Part shown: one piece after another, positions 48,560-58,861 of the stretch | Layout of the letters: each line of letters starts with the position of its first letter | Position numbering within the stretch: the first letter of the stretch is position 1 | Source of the DNA: Clostridia bacterium | Lineage (GTDB): Bacteria; Bacillota; Clostridia; Christensenellales; Aristaeellaceae | Length of the DNA: 58,861 bases | NCBI GenBank assembly: GCA_017512675.1 | Contig: JAFWEY010000185.1 | Span: forward strand, 1-58,861 | Direction: 5' to 3' | The notes under the pieces: model-generated | Databases searched by the model: none | What the model saw: the letters and a program-made list of their open reading frames with translations, nothing else | What the model was told of the DNA's origin: nothing | Position numbers and translations under genes: made by a program

Positions 48560-51187
48560 TCAGATTTCATCCTCCGGATCCGGTTCCGGATTCTCTTCCA
48601 GATCTTCCAGCAGGCGGTCCAGCGCGTCCGGCTGCCCGTCCGCCGCGGCAGAAGGCTCCTGCGCGGGAATCCGCGCTTCGCCCGCCGCATCCCGGTCTTC
48701 CGCATCGGGCTCATCGGGCTCGTCGGGCTCGTCGGGTTCATCCGGCTCTGCCAGCGTGACGCTGACGACTCTCGTATGCTGCGCCACCCGCATCAGGCGG
48801 ACGCCCATCGTGGCGCGCCCGTGGACCGGGATTTCGTTGACCGATGTGCGGATGATCGTGCCGTCGTCCGTGATCAGCAGCAGATCTTCCCCGCCGTGCG
48901 CCAGCAGCTGGCCCGCCAGCTGACCGCTCTTTTCGCTCAGGTTCAGCGCCTTGATGCCCTTACCGCCTCTGGACTGCAGCCGGTATTCCGACAGCTCCGT
49001 GCGTTTGCCGAACCCGTTTTCGGTGATCGACAGCACGTATTCCCCTTCGTCGGTGGTCGACATTTCGATCAGTTCGTCGCCCTCGCGCAGATCCAGCGCG
49101 CGCACGCCGGTTGCCTGACGGCCCATTGCGCGCACGTCGCTCTCGCGGAAGCGGATGGCCATGCCCTGCCTGGTGCCCAGCACGATTTCGCTGTCGCCGC
49201 GGGTCAGCTTGACGCCGATCAGCGCATCGTCCTCGCGCAGGTTGACGGCGATCAGGCCGGTCTTGCGCATGTTTACGAACTCCGTCAGCTCCACGCGTTT
49301 GATTACGCCCCTGCGCGTGGCCATCACCAAGTACAGGCCCTCGGTTTTTTCGCCCGGCACCGGCAGCATCGCAGTCACCTTTTCGCCCGGATCCAGCTGC
49401 ATCAGGTTGATGATCGCCGTGCCGCGCGCTCCGCGCCCGGCCTCCGGGATCATGTAGCAATTCATCTGGTACGCGCGGCCGCGGTCCGTGAAGAACATCA
49501 GCACGTCGTGGGTGCTGGTCACATACAGCTGCTCGACGAAGTCCTCGTCCCTGGCCTGGGCGCCCATGATGCCCTTGCCGCCGCGCCGCTGCGCGCGATA
49601 GGTGGTCTTCGGAAGGCGCTTGACGTATCCGCGGTGTGTCAGCGTGATGACGGTATCCTCTTCCTTGACCAGGTCGAGCATATCGATATCGCCTTCCATC
49701 GCCGATATCTCGGTGCGGCGGGGATCCGCGTATTTGCGCTTGATTTCGAGAAGCTCCTGTTTAATGACGCCGCGCAGCAGGTGTTCGTCCGTCAGCAGCG
49801 AACGCAGGTACGCGATGGTTTTCTGAAGCTCCTCGTATTCCGCCTGCAGCTTGTCGCGTTCCAGACCGGTCAAACGGCGCAGCCGCATATCCAGTATGGC
49901 CTGCGCCTGCCTGTCCGACAGGCCGAACCGGCTCATCAGCGCGTCCTTCGCGATCTGGTCGGTCTGCGACGCGCGGATGATGCTGATGACCTCGTCGATG
50001 CGGTCCAGCGCGATCAGAAGGCCTTCCAGAATATGGGCGCGGGCTTCCGCCTTGTTCAGATCGTATTTCGTGCGCCGGGTAACCACGTCGATCTGGTGCT
50101 CGATATAATGGTGCACCGCCTGGCGCAGCGACAGGATTTTCGGTTCCCCGTTCACCAGCGCCAGCATATTGACGGAGAACGCTTCCTGCAGCTGCGTATG
50201 CTTGTACAGCGTATTGAGCACCACGTTGGGATTCGCGTCCCGCTTCAGATCGATCGCGATGCGCATGCCTTCGCGGTCCGATTCGTCCCGGATATCGGAG
50301 ATTCCGTCCAGCCGCTTCTCGTGCACCAGCTGCGCCATCTTTTCGATCAGCCGGGCCTTGTTGACCATGTACGGGATTTCCCGCACCACGATGCGCTGCC
50401 GGTTGGAAGAAATCTCTTCGAATTCGGTGCGCGCCCGCGTCAGAATGCGCCCGCGCCCGGTGTTGTAGGCGTCGTAGATGCCCCGCTTGCCCAGAATAAT
50501 CCCTCCGGTCGGGAAGTCCGGGCCCTTGACAAACTGCATCAGATCCTCGCTGGTCGCCTCCGGATGATCCAGCATATACACCGTGCCGTCGATGACCTCG
50601 CCGAGATTGTGCGGCGGAATGTTTGTCGCCATGCCGACCGCGATGCCGCTGGAGCCGTTGACCAGCAGGTTGGGAAACCGGCTGGGCATGACCGCCGGCT
50701 GCATCAGCGTCTCGTCAAAGTTCGGATAAAAATCGACGGTTTCCTTGTCCAGATCGGCCACCATTTCCATGGCCAGTTTGGTCAGCCGCGCTTCGGTATA
50801 GCGCATGGCCGCGGCGCCGTCGCCGTCCACAGATCCGAAGTTGCCCTGGCCGTCGACCAGCGGGCAGCGGATCGTGAAATCCTGCGCCAGGCGGACCATC
50901 GCGTCGTAGACCGAGCTGTCGCCGTGGGGATGGTATTTTCCCAGGCAGTCCCCGACGATACGGGCCGATTTGCGGTACGGCTTGTCCGGCGTATTGCCCA
51001 GCTCCACCATTGAATACAGGATGCGCCTGTGCACCGGCTTCAGGCCGTCGCGCACATCGGGCAGCGCGCGGGTGACAATGACCGCCATCGCGTAGGAGAT
51101 GAACGATTTTTTCAGTTCATCCTCGACGTCCACCGGCTCCAGGCGGCCGACATTGTTTTCAAGGTTCAGATTCTCCTTATCGCTCAC
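48560..51187 (-). CDS. gyrA: DNA gyrase subunit A
   Basis: An 875-residue GyrA starting at GTG 51187 (GGAGG upstream). '[23 protein letters not shown]' is the start of the winged-helix breakage domain, and the catalytic Tyr is in 'MRYTEARL' (about residue 128). The quinolone region reads '[20 protein letters not shown]', with Ser and Asp at the E. coli 83 and 87 positions, so no classic resistance change. The GyrA box is present as '[10 protein letters not shown]', which marks gyrase rather than topoisomerase IV. The C-terminal tail contains five consecutive EPD-type repeats and ends in acidic residues. It follows gyrB with a 14-base gap; dnaA, dnaN and recF are not nearby. Confidence 0.97.
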   Translation of the reverse strand: MSDKENLNLENNVGRLEPVDVEDELKKSFISYAMAVIVTRALPDVRDGLKPVHRRILYSMVELGNTPDKPYRKSARIVGDCLGKYHPHGDSSVYDAMVRLAQDFTIRCPLVDGQGNFGSVDGDGAAAMRYTEARLTKLAMEMVADLDKETVDFYPNFDETLMQPAVMPSRFPNLLVNGSSGIAVGMATNIPPHNLGEVIDGTVYMLDHPEATSEDLMQFVKGPDFPTGGIILGKRGIYDAYNTGRGRILTRARTEFEEISSNRQRIVVREIPYMVNKARLIEKMAQLVHEKRLDGISDIRDESDREGMRIAIDLKRDANPNVVLNTLYKHTQLQEAFSVNMLALVNGEPKILSLRQAVHHYIEHQIDVVTRRTKYDLNKAEARAHILEGLLIALDRIDEVISIIRASQTDQIAKDALMSRFGLSDRQAQAILDMRLRRLTGLERDKLQAEYEELQKTIAYLRSLLTDEHLLRGVIKQELLEIKRKYADPRRTEISAMEGDIDMLDLVKEEDTVITLTHRGYVKRLPKTTYRAQRRGGKGIMGAQARDEDFVEQLYVTSTHDVLMFFTDRGRAYQMNCYMIPEAGRGARGTAIINLMQLDPGEKVTAMLPVPGEKTEGLYLVMATRRGVIKRVELTEFVNMRKTGLIAVNLREDDALIGVKLTRGDSEIVLGTRQGMAIRFRESDVRAMGRQATGVRALDLREGDELIEMSTTDEGEYVLSITENGFGKRTELSEYRLQSRGGKGIKALNLSEKSGQLAGQLLAHGGEDLLLITDDGTIIRTSVNEIPVHGRATMGVRLMRVAQHTRVVSVTLAEPDEPDEPDEPDEPDAEDRDAAGEARIPAQEPSAAADGQPDALDRLLEDLEENPEPDPEDEI

Positions 51188-51201
51188 GGGTTCTCCTCCA
51201 T

Positions 51202-53178
<1,977 letters not shown>

Positions 53179-53180
53179 TT

Positions 53181-53186
53181 ATTATA
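53181..53186 (-). promoter_or_regulatory. -10 element of gyrBA operon
   Basis: Minus strand TAGTATAAT about 42 bases before the gyrB ATG. There is no convincing -35 at 16-18 bases (TTGCAG is 20 bases away), which would fit a supercoiling-sensitive promoter, as gyrase promoters often are. Confidence 0.5.
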
Positions 53187-53437
53187 CTACTTTTTGTCAG
53201 TTTGTTCTGCAAAGGAAGGTAATGAACGGGCACGAAATATGTTAAAGCTGGTTTACTTCTTTCGTAAAAACGGCCGGCCGCCTTCGCGCGCGGCAATCCG
53301 CCGCCGGCCCCGCTCCCCGGCGGCGGAAACCGGGCTGAACCGCCGCGTTCCGGCGCCTGCGAACGCCCATTTTGAAGGCGCAAACAGCCGGAAACGGCAA
53401 TTGCGCAACAAACATAACGTGATTGTCACTTCAGGGA
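53187..53437. other. Intergenic region between divergent gyrB and protease genes
   Basis: About 250 bases, GC-rich in the middle with CCGGCGGC-type repeats. No coding frame with a ribosome binding site was found. Confidence 0.4.
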
Positions 53438-53467
53438 TTGAAACCAAACGCCCGAACGTAGTATAAT
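53438..53467 (+). promoter_or_regulatory. Promoter of protease-scpA unit
   Basis: TTGAAA (53438-53443), 18-base spacer, TATAAT (53462-53467), about 28 bases before ATG 53496. Confidence 0.75.
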
Positions 53468-53495
53468 ACGTGTATTGTCCGAAACGGAGGATGCT

Positions 53496-54308
53496 ATGCT
53501 GCTCGATTTTTTACGCGGAGATTCCAGCCTGCTCGAAACGCTTTACGATATGCTTGTGTCGCTGCCCGGCATTCTGGTGGCTCTGTCCCTGCACGAAGCG
53601 GGGCACGCCTATGCCGCCTGGCGCTGCGGCGATCCCACCGCCAGGGATCTGGGACGGCTCAGCATCAACCCGCTCAGGCATATCGATCCCACCGGATTTC
53701 TGATGATGATGCTGGTCCACGTGGGTTACGCCAAGCCGGTTCCGGTCAATCCCAACAATTTTCGCCGCGGGCGCAGGGATGACCTGCTGGTCTCTCTGGC
53801 CGGCATCACATCCAACCTGCTGCAGTTTCTTGCGGCTCTGATTCTCATTTTCATTTTCCTGTGCGCCGCGCTGAAGGCGGTCCCGCAGGATATGTGGCAA
53901 GGCAGCGCCCGGTTCCTCACCGACACCGCCGACGGCCGGTACCGTTTGGCAATCAGCGACGTCTTTGGGGTGTTCTATGCAATGCACACCTACCTGATCG
54001 GTCCGTACATGGGCACGGTTGCCGGTTTTGTGTACGAGGTTCTGATCCATTACTGCATCATCAACTTTTCGCTGGCCTGCTTCAACCTGATGCCGGTGCC
54101 GCCGCTGGACGGATACCACGTACTGAACGACCTGGTTCTGAAAAAGTCGTTCTTCGCTTCTGCAAAGGCGCAGCGGATCGGTCAGGGCATCGTGCTGGCG
54201 CTCGTGTTTTCCGGGCTTTACAGCCGGGTCGCGACAAAGCTCCTGTACGGCGTGCTGGACGGCGCAGCGTCCGTCATGCAGGCCGTATACGGCGCCCTTC
54301 CGCTTTAA
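53496..54308 (+). CDS. Site-2 protease family membrane metalloprotease (M50)
   Basis: A 270-residue membrane protein. ATG 53496 follows GGAGG at five bases. The zinc motif HEAGH lies in 'LVALSLHEAGHAYAAW', and the distal metal ligand region is 'FNLMPVPPLDGYHVL' (NxxPxPxLDG). About five membrane segments surround these. It is the short, PDZ-less S2P form common in Bacillota, where it often lies beside scpA and scpB. Substrates of this form are unknown. The scpA gene begins 12 bases downstream. Confidence 0.93.
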   Translation: MLLDFLRGDSSLLETLYDMLVSLPGILVALSLHEAGHAYAAWRCGDPTARDLGRLSINPLRHIDPTGFLMMMLVHVGYAKPVPVNPNNFRRGRRDDLLVSLAGITSNLLQFLAALILIFIFLCAALKAVPQDMWQGSARFLTDTADGRYRLAISDVFGVFYAMHTYLIGPYMGTVAGFVYEVLIHYCIINFSLACFNLMPVPPLDGYHVLNDLVLKKSFFASAKAQRIGQGIVLALVFSGLYSRVATKLLYGVLDGAASVMQAVYGALPL

Positions 54309-54320
54309 GGAGGACTTCGC

Positions 54321-55040
54321 ATGGCCTATGTGGTTTCTCTCAAACAATTCGACGGGCCGCTGGATCTTCTCCTGACGCTGATTTCCCGCGCGAAAGTCGA
54401 TATTCGGGATATATTCGTTTCGGAGATTACCGAACAGTACCTGGCTTCGATGGAGGGCCTGGACGAACTGGATATGGACGCGGCCAGCGAGTTCCTGCAA
54501 ATGGCCGCTACGCTGCTGGAAATCAAATCCCGCGCGCTGCTGCCGCCGGACAAATCGCAGGATCCCGAAGAGGAGTCTCCGGAGGAAGCGCTGATTCGCC
54601 AGCTGACCGAATACAAAACCTTCAAAGAACTGAGCGGAGAAATGAAATCCCTTGAAGAAGAGGCACGGGCGCTGATCACCAAGCTTCCCGAGGAATATCC
54701 TGTGCCGCCGCCGCTGTTCGAATTGACCGGCCTGACGCTGGACGGCCTCGCAAGGGCCTTCGCCCGGGTGCTCAAGCGCGTTCAGGACCGGCAGGAAACG
54801 GGCGAGCCCGCGCGGCGGGAAATCCAGCGGGATCGCTTTACAGTGCAAAGCTGCATGTTCCGCATTCAGCGGCGGGTGAAGAAGGGAGAAACCTCATTTG
54901 CCGAGCTGTTTGAGGACGCGCCCGGCAGAGACGAAGTCATTACGGTTTTCCTGGCGCTGCTGGAGCTGCTTCGCCTCAACCGCATCACCGTCCGCCAAAG
55001 AAACGTTTACGGGGAAATCCGGCTGAAGGCCGCGGAATGA
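54321..55040 (+). CDS. scpA: Segregation and condensation protein A
   Basis: A 239-residue kleisin of the SMC-ScpAB complex. 'VVSLKQFDGPLDLLLTLISRAKVDIRDI' region is the conserved N-terminus that binds the SMC neck. 'AASEFLQMAATLLEIKSRALLP' follows, and the C-terminal winged helix ('ITVFLALLELLRLNRITVRQ') caps the partner SMC head. It has a normal length. The usual partner gene scpB is not downstream; a terminator follows instead. Confidence 0.96.
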   Translation: MAYVVSLKQFDGPLDLLLTLISRAKVDIRDIFVSEITEQYLASMEGLDELDMDAASEFLQMAATLLEIKSRALLPPDKSQDPEEESPEEALIRQLTEYKTFKELSGEMKSLEEEARALITKLPEEYPVPPPLFELTGLTLDGLARAFARVLKRVQDRQETGEPARREIQRDRFTVQSCMFRIQRRVKKGETSFAELFEDAPGRDEVITVFLALLELLRLNRITVRQRNVYGEIRLKAAE

Positions 55041-55067
55041 CCGCCGGAAACCGCATCCCTGAAAGGT

Positions 55068-55108
55068 GAAAACGCCCTGCCGGTTGCTCAAGCCTGCAGA
55101 GCGTTTTC
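55068..55108. terminator. Terminator after scpA
   Basis: GAAAACGCCCTGC (55068-55080) and GCAGAGCGTTTTC (55096-55108) pair over 12 of 13 positions, with TTTT on the plus side and a matching run on the other strand. Beyond it (55109-55293) no gene is seen. Confidence 0.85.
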
Positions 55109-55289
55109 GAATGAAGGGGGGTATGAAGATCGGTTTTTCAACCGACATCCGCATTATACCGCATTACCGCGCTAAATCTGTGTCTTTTGGGCGCATTTTT
55201 GAACAAATTCAGGAAAAATTGCGTTAATTTTTGCTATCTATGCAGTTCTGTGCTTCCAGCGGTCTCAAAAAAACCATCGCTTCCCTGCG

Positions 55290-55314
55290 AAAACCGCGGC
55301 GTTATTCGCCGCGG
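55290..55314 (-). terminator. Terminator overlapping the end of the permease gene
   Basis: CCGCGGC (55294-55300) and GCCGCGG (55308-55314) with loop GTTATTC. The minus strand continues TTTTCGC. The TAA stop of the permease lies inside the loop. Confidence 0.75.
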
Positions 55315-56699
55315 ATCGCTTCCAGCGAGCTCAGCTTCATCGCCCGGCGCGCCGGCTGGATGCCGGAGGCGATCGATATCAGGATGACAAAGCCCCAGGT
55401 GGTCAACGCCAGCTGCGGCGGAATGATGGAGGTATTTGCGCCTTCCGTGCCGCCCAGATAGCTGGCGGAAGCCATGATGGAGGAAACCAGCTGCTGCATC
55501 CATTCCACGTTGTTCAGCAGATAGCTCAGCGTGTAGCTGACGACCAGCCCCAGCGCGCCGCCGAACACGCCGATGTAGGCGGCTTCCGTCAGAAACAGCG
55601 CCCGAATGTTGCTGAGCCTGCAGCCCAGCACCTTCATCACGCCGATTTCGCGGGTCCGCTCGTAGATCGACATCATCATCGTGTTGGCGATGGACAGCGC
55701 GGCCACCAGCATCGATATGGCGCCGATGAACCCCAGAAAAGCCTGCACCGTGCGGATCTGTTCGCGGAACTGTTCCACGATGGTCAGCTCGCTGTAGCAC
55801 TGAAGGCCCATATCCGTCAGTTCCTTAACCATATCGGAAACGTTGTCCACCTTGTCCGCCAGAACCACCAGGTTGTCATAGGTGGTGAAATCCGGCATTC
55901 CCTGCTCCTTGAACAGCTGCTTGTTTTCCCGGTACAGCTTCTTCATCCAGTTCAGATTGACGACCGCGTTGTAGGAATACGTGTAATCGTTCAGATCCGC
56001 AGCGATGATGCCGCGCATTTTGGCGGGGATTTCCTTTGTCAGCAATTCCGGATTCCCCTCCGAGTCGGTGTTTTCCGGGTCCTCCCACTGCATTCGGAAC
56101 GTAAAATTCGCGTCCAGCCAATCGATTTTCGGCAGCGGCAGCTCCTCGCCCTCTTCCAGCAGGGTCCAGACGTCCACCCATTCCGCTTCTTCTTTTTCCT
56201 TGTGGAATTCCAGCATCTGCATTTCCGACATGATGAATTCCATTTTGCTGGTACTGCGCGTAAAGTATTTCCCGCTTTTCAGCCCCTGTATCTTCGCGAA
56301 ATCCTCCGGATACACGGCCAGCAGGCCCGTGCTGCATTCGTACTTTCCGGTGGCCAAGATGAATTCCATGCCGTAGACGGCGATCTGCGGAGTCACGGCG
56401 GCCACATGCGACACGCCGCGGATCCGGTTGACGACGGAATCCGTGATGCGCGTGATGCGCGCGCCGGTGGCGGAGGTCGCGCTGCCCGTATAGCTGTAGA
56501 ACGGATACACCTGCACCAGGCGCAGGTTGGTCGCCGCTTCCAGCTGCTGCATCTGCGCCGCTTCCGCGCCGTAGCCCAGGGAAATGGTCACGACGATGGC
56601 CGCGGTGCCGATAACGACGCCCAGCATGGTAAGCGCCGAGCGCAGTTTGCGCCGGCGCAGATTGTTCATCGCCGCGGAAAGGATGTCAATCCATCTCAT
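55302..56699 (-). CDS. MacB/FtsX-type ABC transporter permease
   Basis: A 465-residue MacB-like permease. One membrane helix near the start ('LTMLGVVIGTAAIVVTISLGYG') leads to a ~260-residue extracytoplasmic MacB_PCD domain. Three membrane helices in the C-terminal FtsX domain follow ('FLGFIGAISMLVAALSIANTMMMSIYERTREIGVMKVLG', 'GVFGGALGLVVSYTLSYLL', 'LTTWGFVILISIASGIQPARRAM' regions). Such proteins do not carry substrate across the inner membrane in the classical way but transmit ATPase motion outward. It overlaps the surface protein gene by 14 bases, and the ATPase gene lies upstream of that, so the three form one unit. Confidence 0.92.
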   Translation of the reverse strand: MRWIDILSAAMNNLRRRKLRSALTMLGVVIGTAAIVVTISLGYGAEAAQMQQLEAATNLRLVQVYPFYSYTGSATSATGARITRITDSVVNRIRGVSHVAAVTPQIAVYGMEFILATGKYECSTGLLAVYPEDFAKIQGLKSGKYFTRSTSKMEFIMSEMQMLEFHKEKEEAEWVDVWTLLEEGEELPLPKIDWLDANFTFRMQWEDPENTDSEGNPELLTKEIPAKMRGIIAADLNDYTYSYNAVVNLNWMKKLYRENKQLFKEQGMPDFTTYDNLVVLADKVDNVSDMVKELTDMGLQCYSELTIVEQFREQIRTVQAFLGFIGAISMLVAALSIANTMMMSIYERTREIGVMKVLGCRLSNIRALFLTEAAYIGVFGGALGLVVSYTLSYLLNNVEWMQQLVSSIMASASYLGGTEGANTSIIPPQLALTTWGFVILISIASGIQPARRAMKLSSLEAIRGE

Positions 56700-58497
56700 C
56701 GTCTTCGAATGCCCGCACTCTGCGGCGGCGGGCGCTCATGCCGATGCCGAACAGGAGCAGCGCAAACAGGCCGGCGGCAGCGGCATACAGCCACCAGGGC
56801 AGCGCCGCGAGAACCGTCATGGCATCCGGCGTTTCCTCCTCCTGCATACCGTAATCGTAGTCTTCGTTCTCGTCGTACTCTTCAAAGCTTTCCGTCGGGT
56901 TGACGTGCATCGATACCGTTTTGCTGGCGGTGCTGACATCGCCGTCCACCGTCTCATAGCTGACGCGAAGCTCCGCCTGATAGTCCCCCTCCTTTGAAGG
57001 AACCATCCGGAGCTTGACCGTCTTGGTGGCGCCCGGCTCCATCGTGCCGACGAATTCCGCAGCTCCCGCGGTTACCGTCTCGTCCGACGGATACACGCGG
57101 GCCGTCACGTTGTACAGGTTCGTTTTGCCCAGGTTGAATACGCCCATCGACACTTCGTATTCGTCGCCCTCCGTCGGATCCTCCGTGGGCTTTTCCGGCT
57201 CGTCCAGTTCAATGCGCTGCACCGCCGCCACGTTGACCACCACCGACTGGGAGGCGGACAGCGCGTTGAGCTTCGTGTCCTCAAATTCAACGGACACGTC
57301 CAGCTTGATGTTCTGCGTCTCCAGGTCCGGCTTGGATTTCACGTGCAGACGCTGCTCAACCGAGGAATCCCTGCCGATGCTGCTGATATACACCGTATTG
57401 GCGCCGGTGACGGAGGCGATCGCGTCGTTTTCCGCCGAGTAGCTCAGCTGCAGGTTCTGCAGCCCCAGCTTGTCGGAAGTGTTGTGCAGCTTCAGAACCA
57501 CATCGAATTCGTCCCCCGCCGAAACCTTCGCCGGGTCGGTGTGCACGTCCTCGATGATCAGCCTGGCGACCGGCAGCGGCGTGGGCTCCACCTTCTCGGA
57601 GGAGGAGCTGCTGCTGCCATAATAACCGCTGGAAGAAGGGTTTGAAATCGACACAGGAATCAGCACTGTAAATGTTTCTCCAGGACTTTTCCCGAGTGCA
57701 TCATTCAAAACCGTTGTTTGATTATTCAGTGTGAATAGCACTTTAAGCGTTCCGGAAGATGCGGTTTTCTTTTTTACCTTCAATGTTTTAACAGAGAACT
57801 GCTCACCATTTTTCTTGTGGTTCGTTAATGATACAGTTTTTGACTTGGAAAATACCGCACTATTTTTCTGTAGTTGAGGAGGTTTTTGATTTTTATCAGC
57901 ATTTCCTTTCTCTGGTTTACTAAAGTATTGCAATTCTTGATATACATCGCCCGCATCAATCCCAAGCGCATCAGCAATGGCTTCTGCAAGCTCAGTATAG
58001 AGAATATACAATGTTTTAGCCTTTCTTCTTGTCAGGCTTTTTTCACCCAAAGAACACAGGATCGTTTCTTCCGGATCAGAGGAATAGATTTGCTCAGGTT
58101 TTTCCTCGGGGTCGTCTTCAGGATCATCTTCAGGATCATCCTCTTCGAACCATTGTTGTTCATCCTCGTTGAAAAAATCTTCCTCTGCAGTTCCGTTATT
58201 TGAAGAAAAAGTGTCAGCTTCCTTCTGCATAGAGGAGGATTCAACCACAACCTCATCCTTCTGTTCCTGCACAGGCTCCGGTTCTGGCACAGGTTCAGGC
58301 TGAGGCTCCGGCTCCAGTACAGGTTCAGACACCGATTTGGTCTTCGGAGTCGGATCCGGAACCGCCTCGAAATACCAGTCCTCATACCCGTCTTCATACC
58401 AGTCCGATCCGTCTTCCGCGCGAACGGCAAAGCCCGATCCCAGGTTCAGCGCCAGCAGGATCGCGAGCATCAGCGCGGCAAAACGCGATTTGTTCAT
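56686..58497 (-). CDS. Membrane-anchored mosaic surface protein of ABC cluster
   Basis: A 603-residue protein. It has a signal peptide (residues 1-27, 'AALMLAILLALNLGSGFAVRAE'-type) and a low-complexity region of Pro-Glu repeats (PEPEPQPEPVPEPEP) and EDDPEDDPEDDPEE. A unique segment (~140-285) with a helix 'TLYILYTELAEAIADALGI' comes next. Two CARDB/COG1361-type Ig-like units follow ('EFDVVLKLHNTSDKLGLQNLQL', 'EYEVSMGVFNLGKTNLYNVTARV' regions), then one membrane helix ('LPWWLYAAAAGLFALLLFGIGM') and a short basic/acidic tail. The DNA for residues ~56-286 (about 57640-58330) is clearly AT-richer than its surroundings. It sits between a LolD-like ATPase and a MacB-like permease, so it is probably the extracellular partner of that complex. 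Confidence 0.85.
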   Translation of the reverse strand: MNKSRFAALMLAILLALNLGSGFAVRAEDGSDWYEDGYEDWYFEAVPDPTPKTKSVSEPVLEPEPQPEPVPEPEPVQEQKDEVVVESSSMQKEADTFSSNNGTAEEDFFNEDEQQWFEEDDPEDDPEDDPEEKPEQIYSSDPEETILCSLGEKSLTRRKAKTLYILYTELAEAIADALGIDAGDVYQELQYFSKPEKGNADKNQKPPQLQKNSAVFSKSKTVSLTNHKKNGEQFSVKTLKVKKKTASSGTLKVLFTLNNQTTVLNDALGKSPGETFTVLIPVSISNPSSSGYYGSSSSSSEKVEPTPLPVARLIIEDVHTDPAKVSAGDEFDVVLKLHNTSDKLGLQNLQLSYSAENDAIASVTGANTVYISSIGRDSSVEQRLHVKSKPDLETQNIKLDVSVEFEDTKLNALSASQSVVVNVAAVQRIELDEPEKPTEDPTEGDEYEVSMGVFNLGKTNLYNVTARVYPSDETVTAGAAEFVGTMEPGATKTVKLRMVPSKEGDYQAELRVSYETVDGDVSTASKTVSMHVNPTESFEEYDENEDYDYGMQEEETPDAMTVLAALPWWLYAAAAGLFALLLFGIGMSARRRRVRAFEDDEMD

Positions 58498-58508
58498 TTT
58501 CGTCCCTC

Positions 58509-58861
58509 TCAGTCCTGACCGACGGTCAGGTTTTCGATTTCTTCCGGCGTCAGCGGCACCACGGTTCCGTCCGACAGGGTTTTCACCAGCACAACCTCCG
58601 CCGGGTTCTCGTTGACGGTGTTTTCCAGGATTTTCCCGTCCAGCAGCTTCACGACCCGGTCCGCGTACTGCGCCATTTCCGGATCGTGGGTGACCATAAT
58701 CAGCGTCGTGCCGGTTTCCCGGCAGATCTGCCGGATCAGCCGCAGCACCTCGCGCGAGGTCTTCAGATCCAGGTTGCCGGTCGGTTCATCCGCGAACAGA
58801 ATCTGCGGGCGCCCGACCAGCGCCCGGGCAAAGCCGACGCGCTGCTGCTGGCCGCCGGACA
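58509..58861 (-). CDS. LolD/MacB-type ABC ATPase, 5' partial
   Basis: Only the C-terminal ~117 residues are in the window. The visible part begins at the signature '[16 protein letters not shown]' and includes Walker B 'ILFADEPTGNLDLKTS' and the switch His in 'LIMVTHDPEMAQYADRVVKL'. 'ADEPTGNLD' is typical of the LolD/MacB/FtsE class, fitting the FtsX-type permease two genes downstream. The tail (residues after 'LLDGKILEN') is about 40 residues longer than in minimal family members. Confidence 0.92.
   Translation of the reverse strand, partial: SGGQQQRVGFARALVGRPQILFADEPTGNLDLKTSREVLRLIRQICRETGTTLIMVTHDPEMAQYADRVVKLLDGKILENTVNENPAEVVLVKTLSDGTVVPLTPEEIENLTVGQD

Noticed and set aside
48437..51013. 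858-codon plus-strand frame opposite gyrA
   Set aside because: Antisense shadow; gyrA motifs on the minus strand are decisive.
53181..53495. Chromosome origin region next to gyrB
   Set aside because: No DnaA-box cluster was noticed and no dnaA, dnaN or recF genes are present; gyrBA appears detached from oriC here.

Overview
The window is 58.9 kb of GC-rich chromosome with densely packed, mostly co-oriented operons, GGAGG-type ribosome binding sites, textbook TTGACA/TATAAT promoters and U-tailed hairpin terminators. Gene content (long-form Hpf, a DUF3842 protein, XRE-cupin plus potABCD, a simple-sugar ABC system with DUF3798 and DUF6672-like partners, barnase/barstar, a D-allulose epimerase very like the Clostridium enzyme, ScpA next to a site-2 protease) points to a high-GC member of Clostridia (Bacillota), probably an anaerobic gut-type lineage. 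The genus cannot be read from the sequence. No tRNA, rRNA, CRISPR array, insertion sequence or prophage was seen.

Layout. 1-4.65 kb (+): end of a CapA-like surface protein, a divergent MreB-like actin, a YgjP-type metalloprotease, an M19 dipeptidase and a DJ-1 protein. 5.2-8.8 kb (-): dnaE. 8.9-12 kb (+): a secreted barnase-type RNase followed by one reading frame that joins barstar to a family 3 glycoside hydrolase. 12.1-13.9 kb (-): exported FMN/FAD reductase. 14.35-14.6 kb (-): an unassigned structured RNA with a consensus promoter and terminator. 14.7-15.9 kb (-): CDF metal exporter. 16-21.6 kb (-): orphan sugar-type ABC importer operon. 22-26.5 kb (-): small ORF, hpf, then alpha/beta hydrolase-murF-ddl, whose last two products act consecutively in peptidoglycan precursor synthesis. 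26.6-29.8 kb: DUF3842 gene (+), rpsF-ssb-rpsR with an S6:S18-type leader (-), zinc alcohol dehydrogenase (-).

30.1-35 kb (-): regulator-potA-potB-potC-potD polyamine uptake operon with a likely operator at the start site. 35.2-37.4 kb (-): D-allulose/psicose 3-epimerase and an RsmF-type methyltransferase. 37.6-42.1 kb (+): carbohydrate ABC importer. 42.3-44.9 kb (+): surface protein with an almost leaderless promoter, then a DUF2461 protein. 45.1-47.1 kb (+): transketolase split by an in-frame TGA at a conserved Trp codon. 47.1-53.1 kb (-): tandem class II aldolase protein, gyrA, gyrB. 53.5-55 kb (+): site-2 protease and scpA. 55.3-58.9 kb (-): three-gene MacB/LolD-like ABC cluster with a mosaic surface protein, cut by the window end.

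The strongest leads are the barnase / barstar-GH3 pair, the structured RNA at 14.35-14.57 kb, the interrupted transketolase, the exported flavoprotein that lacks the usual fumarate-reductase active-site residues, and domain insertions in PotA and Ddl.
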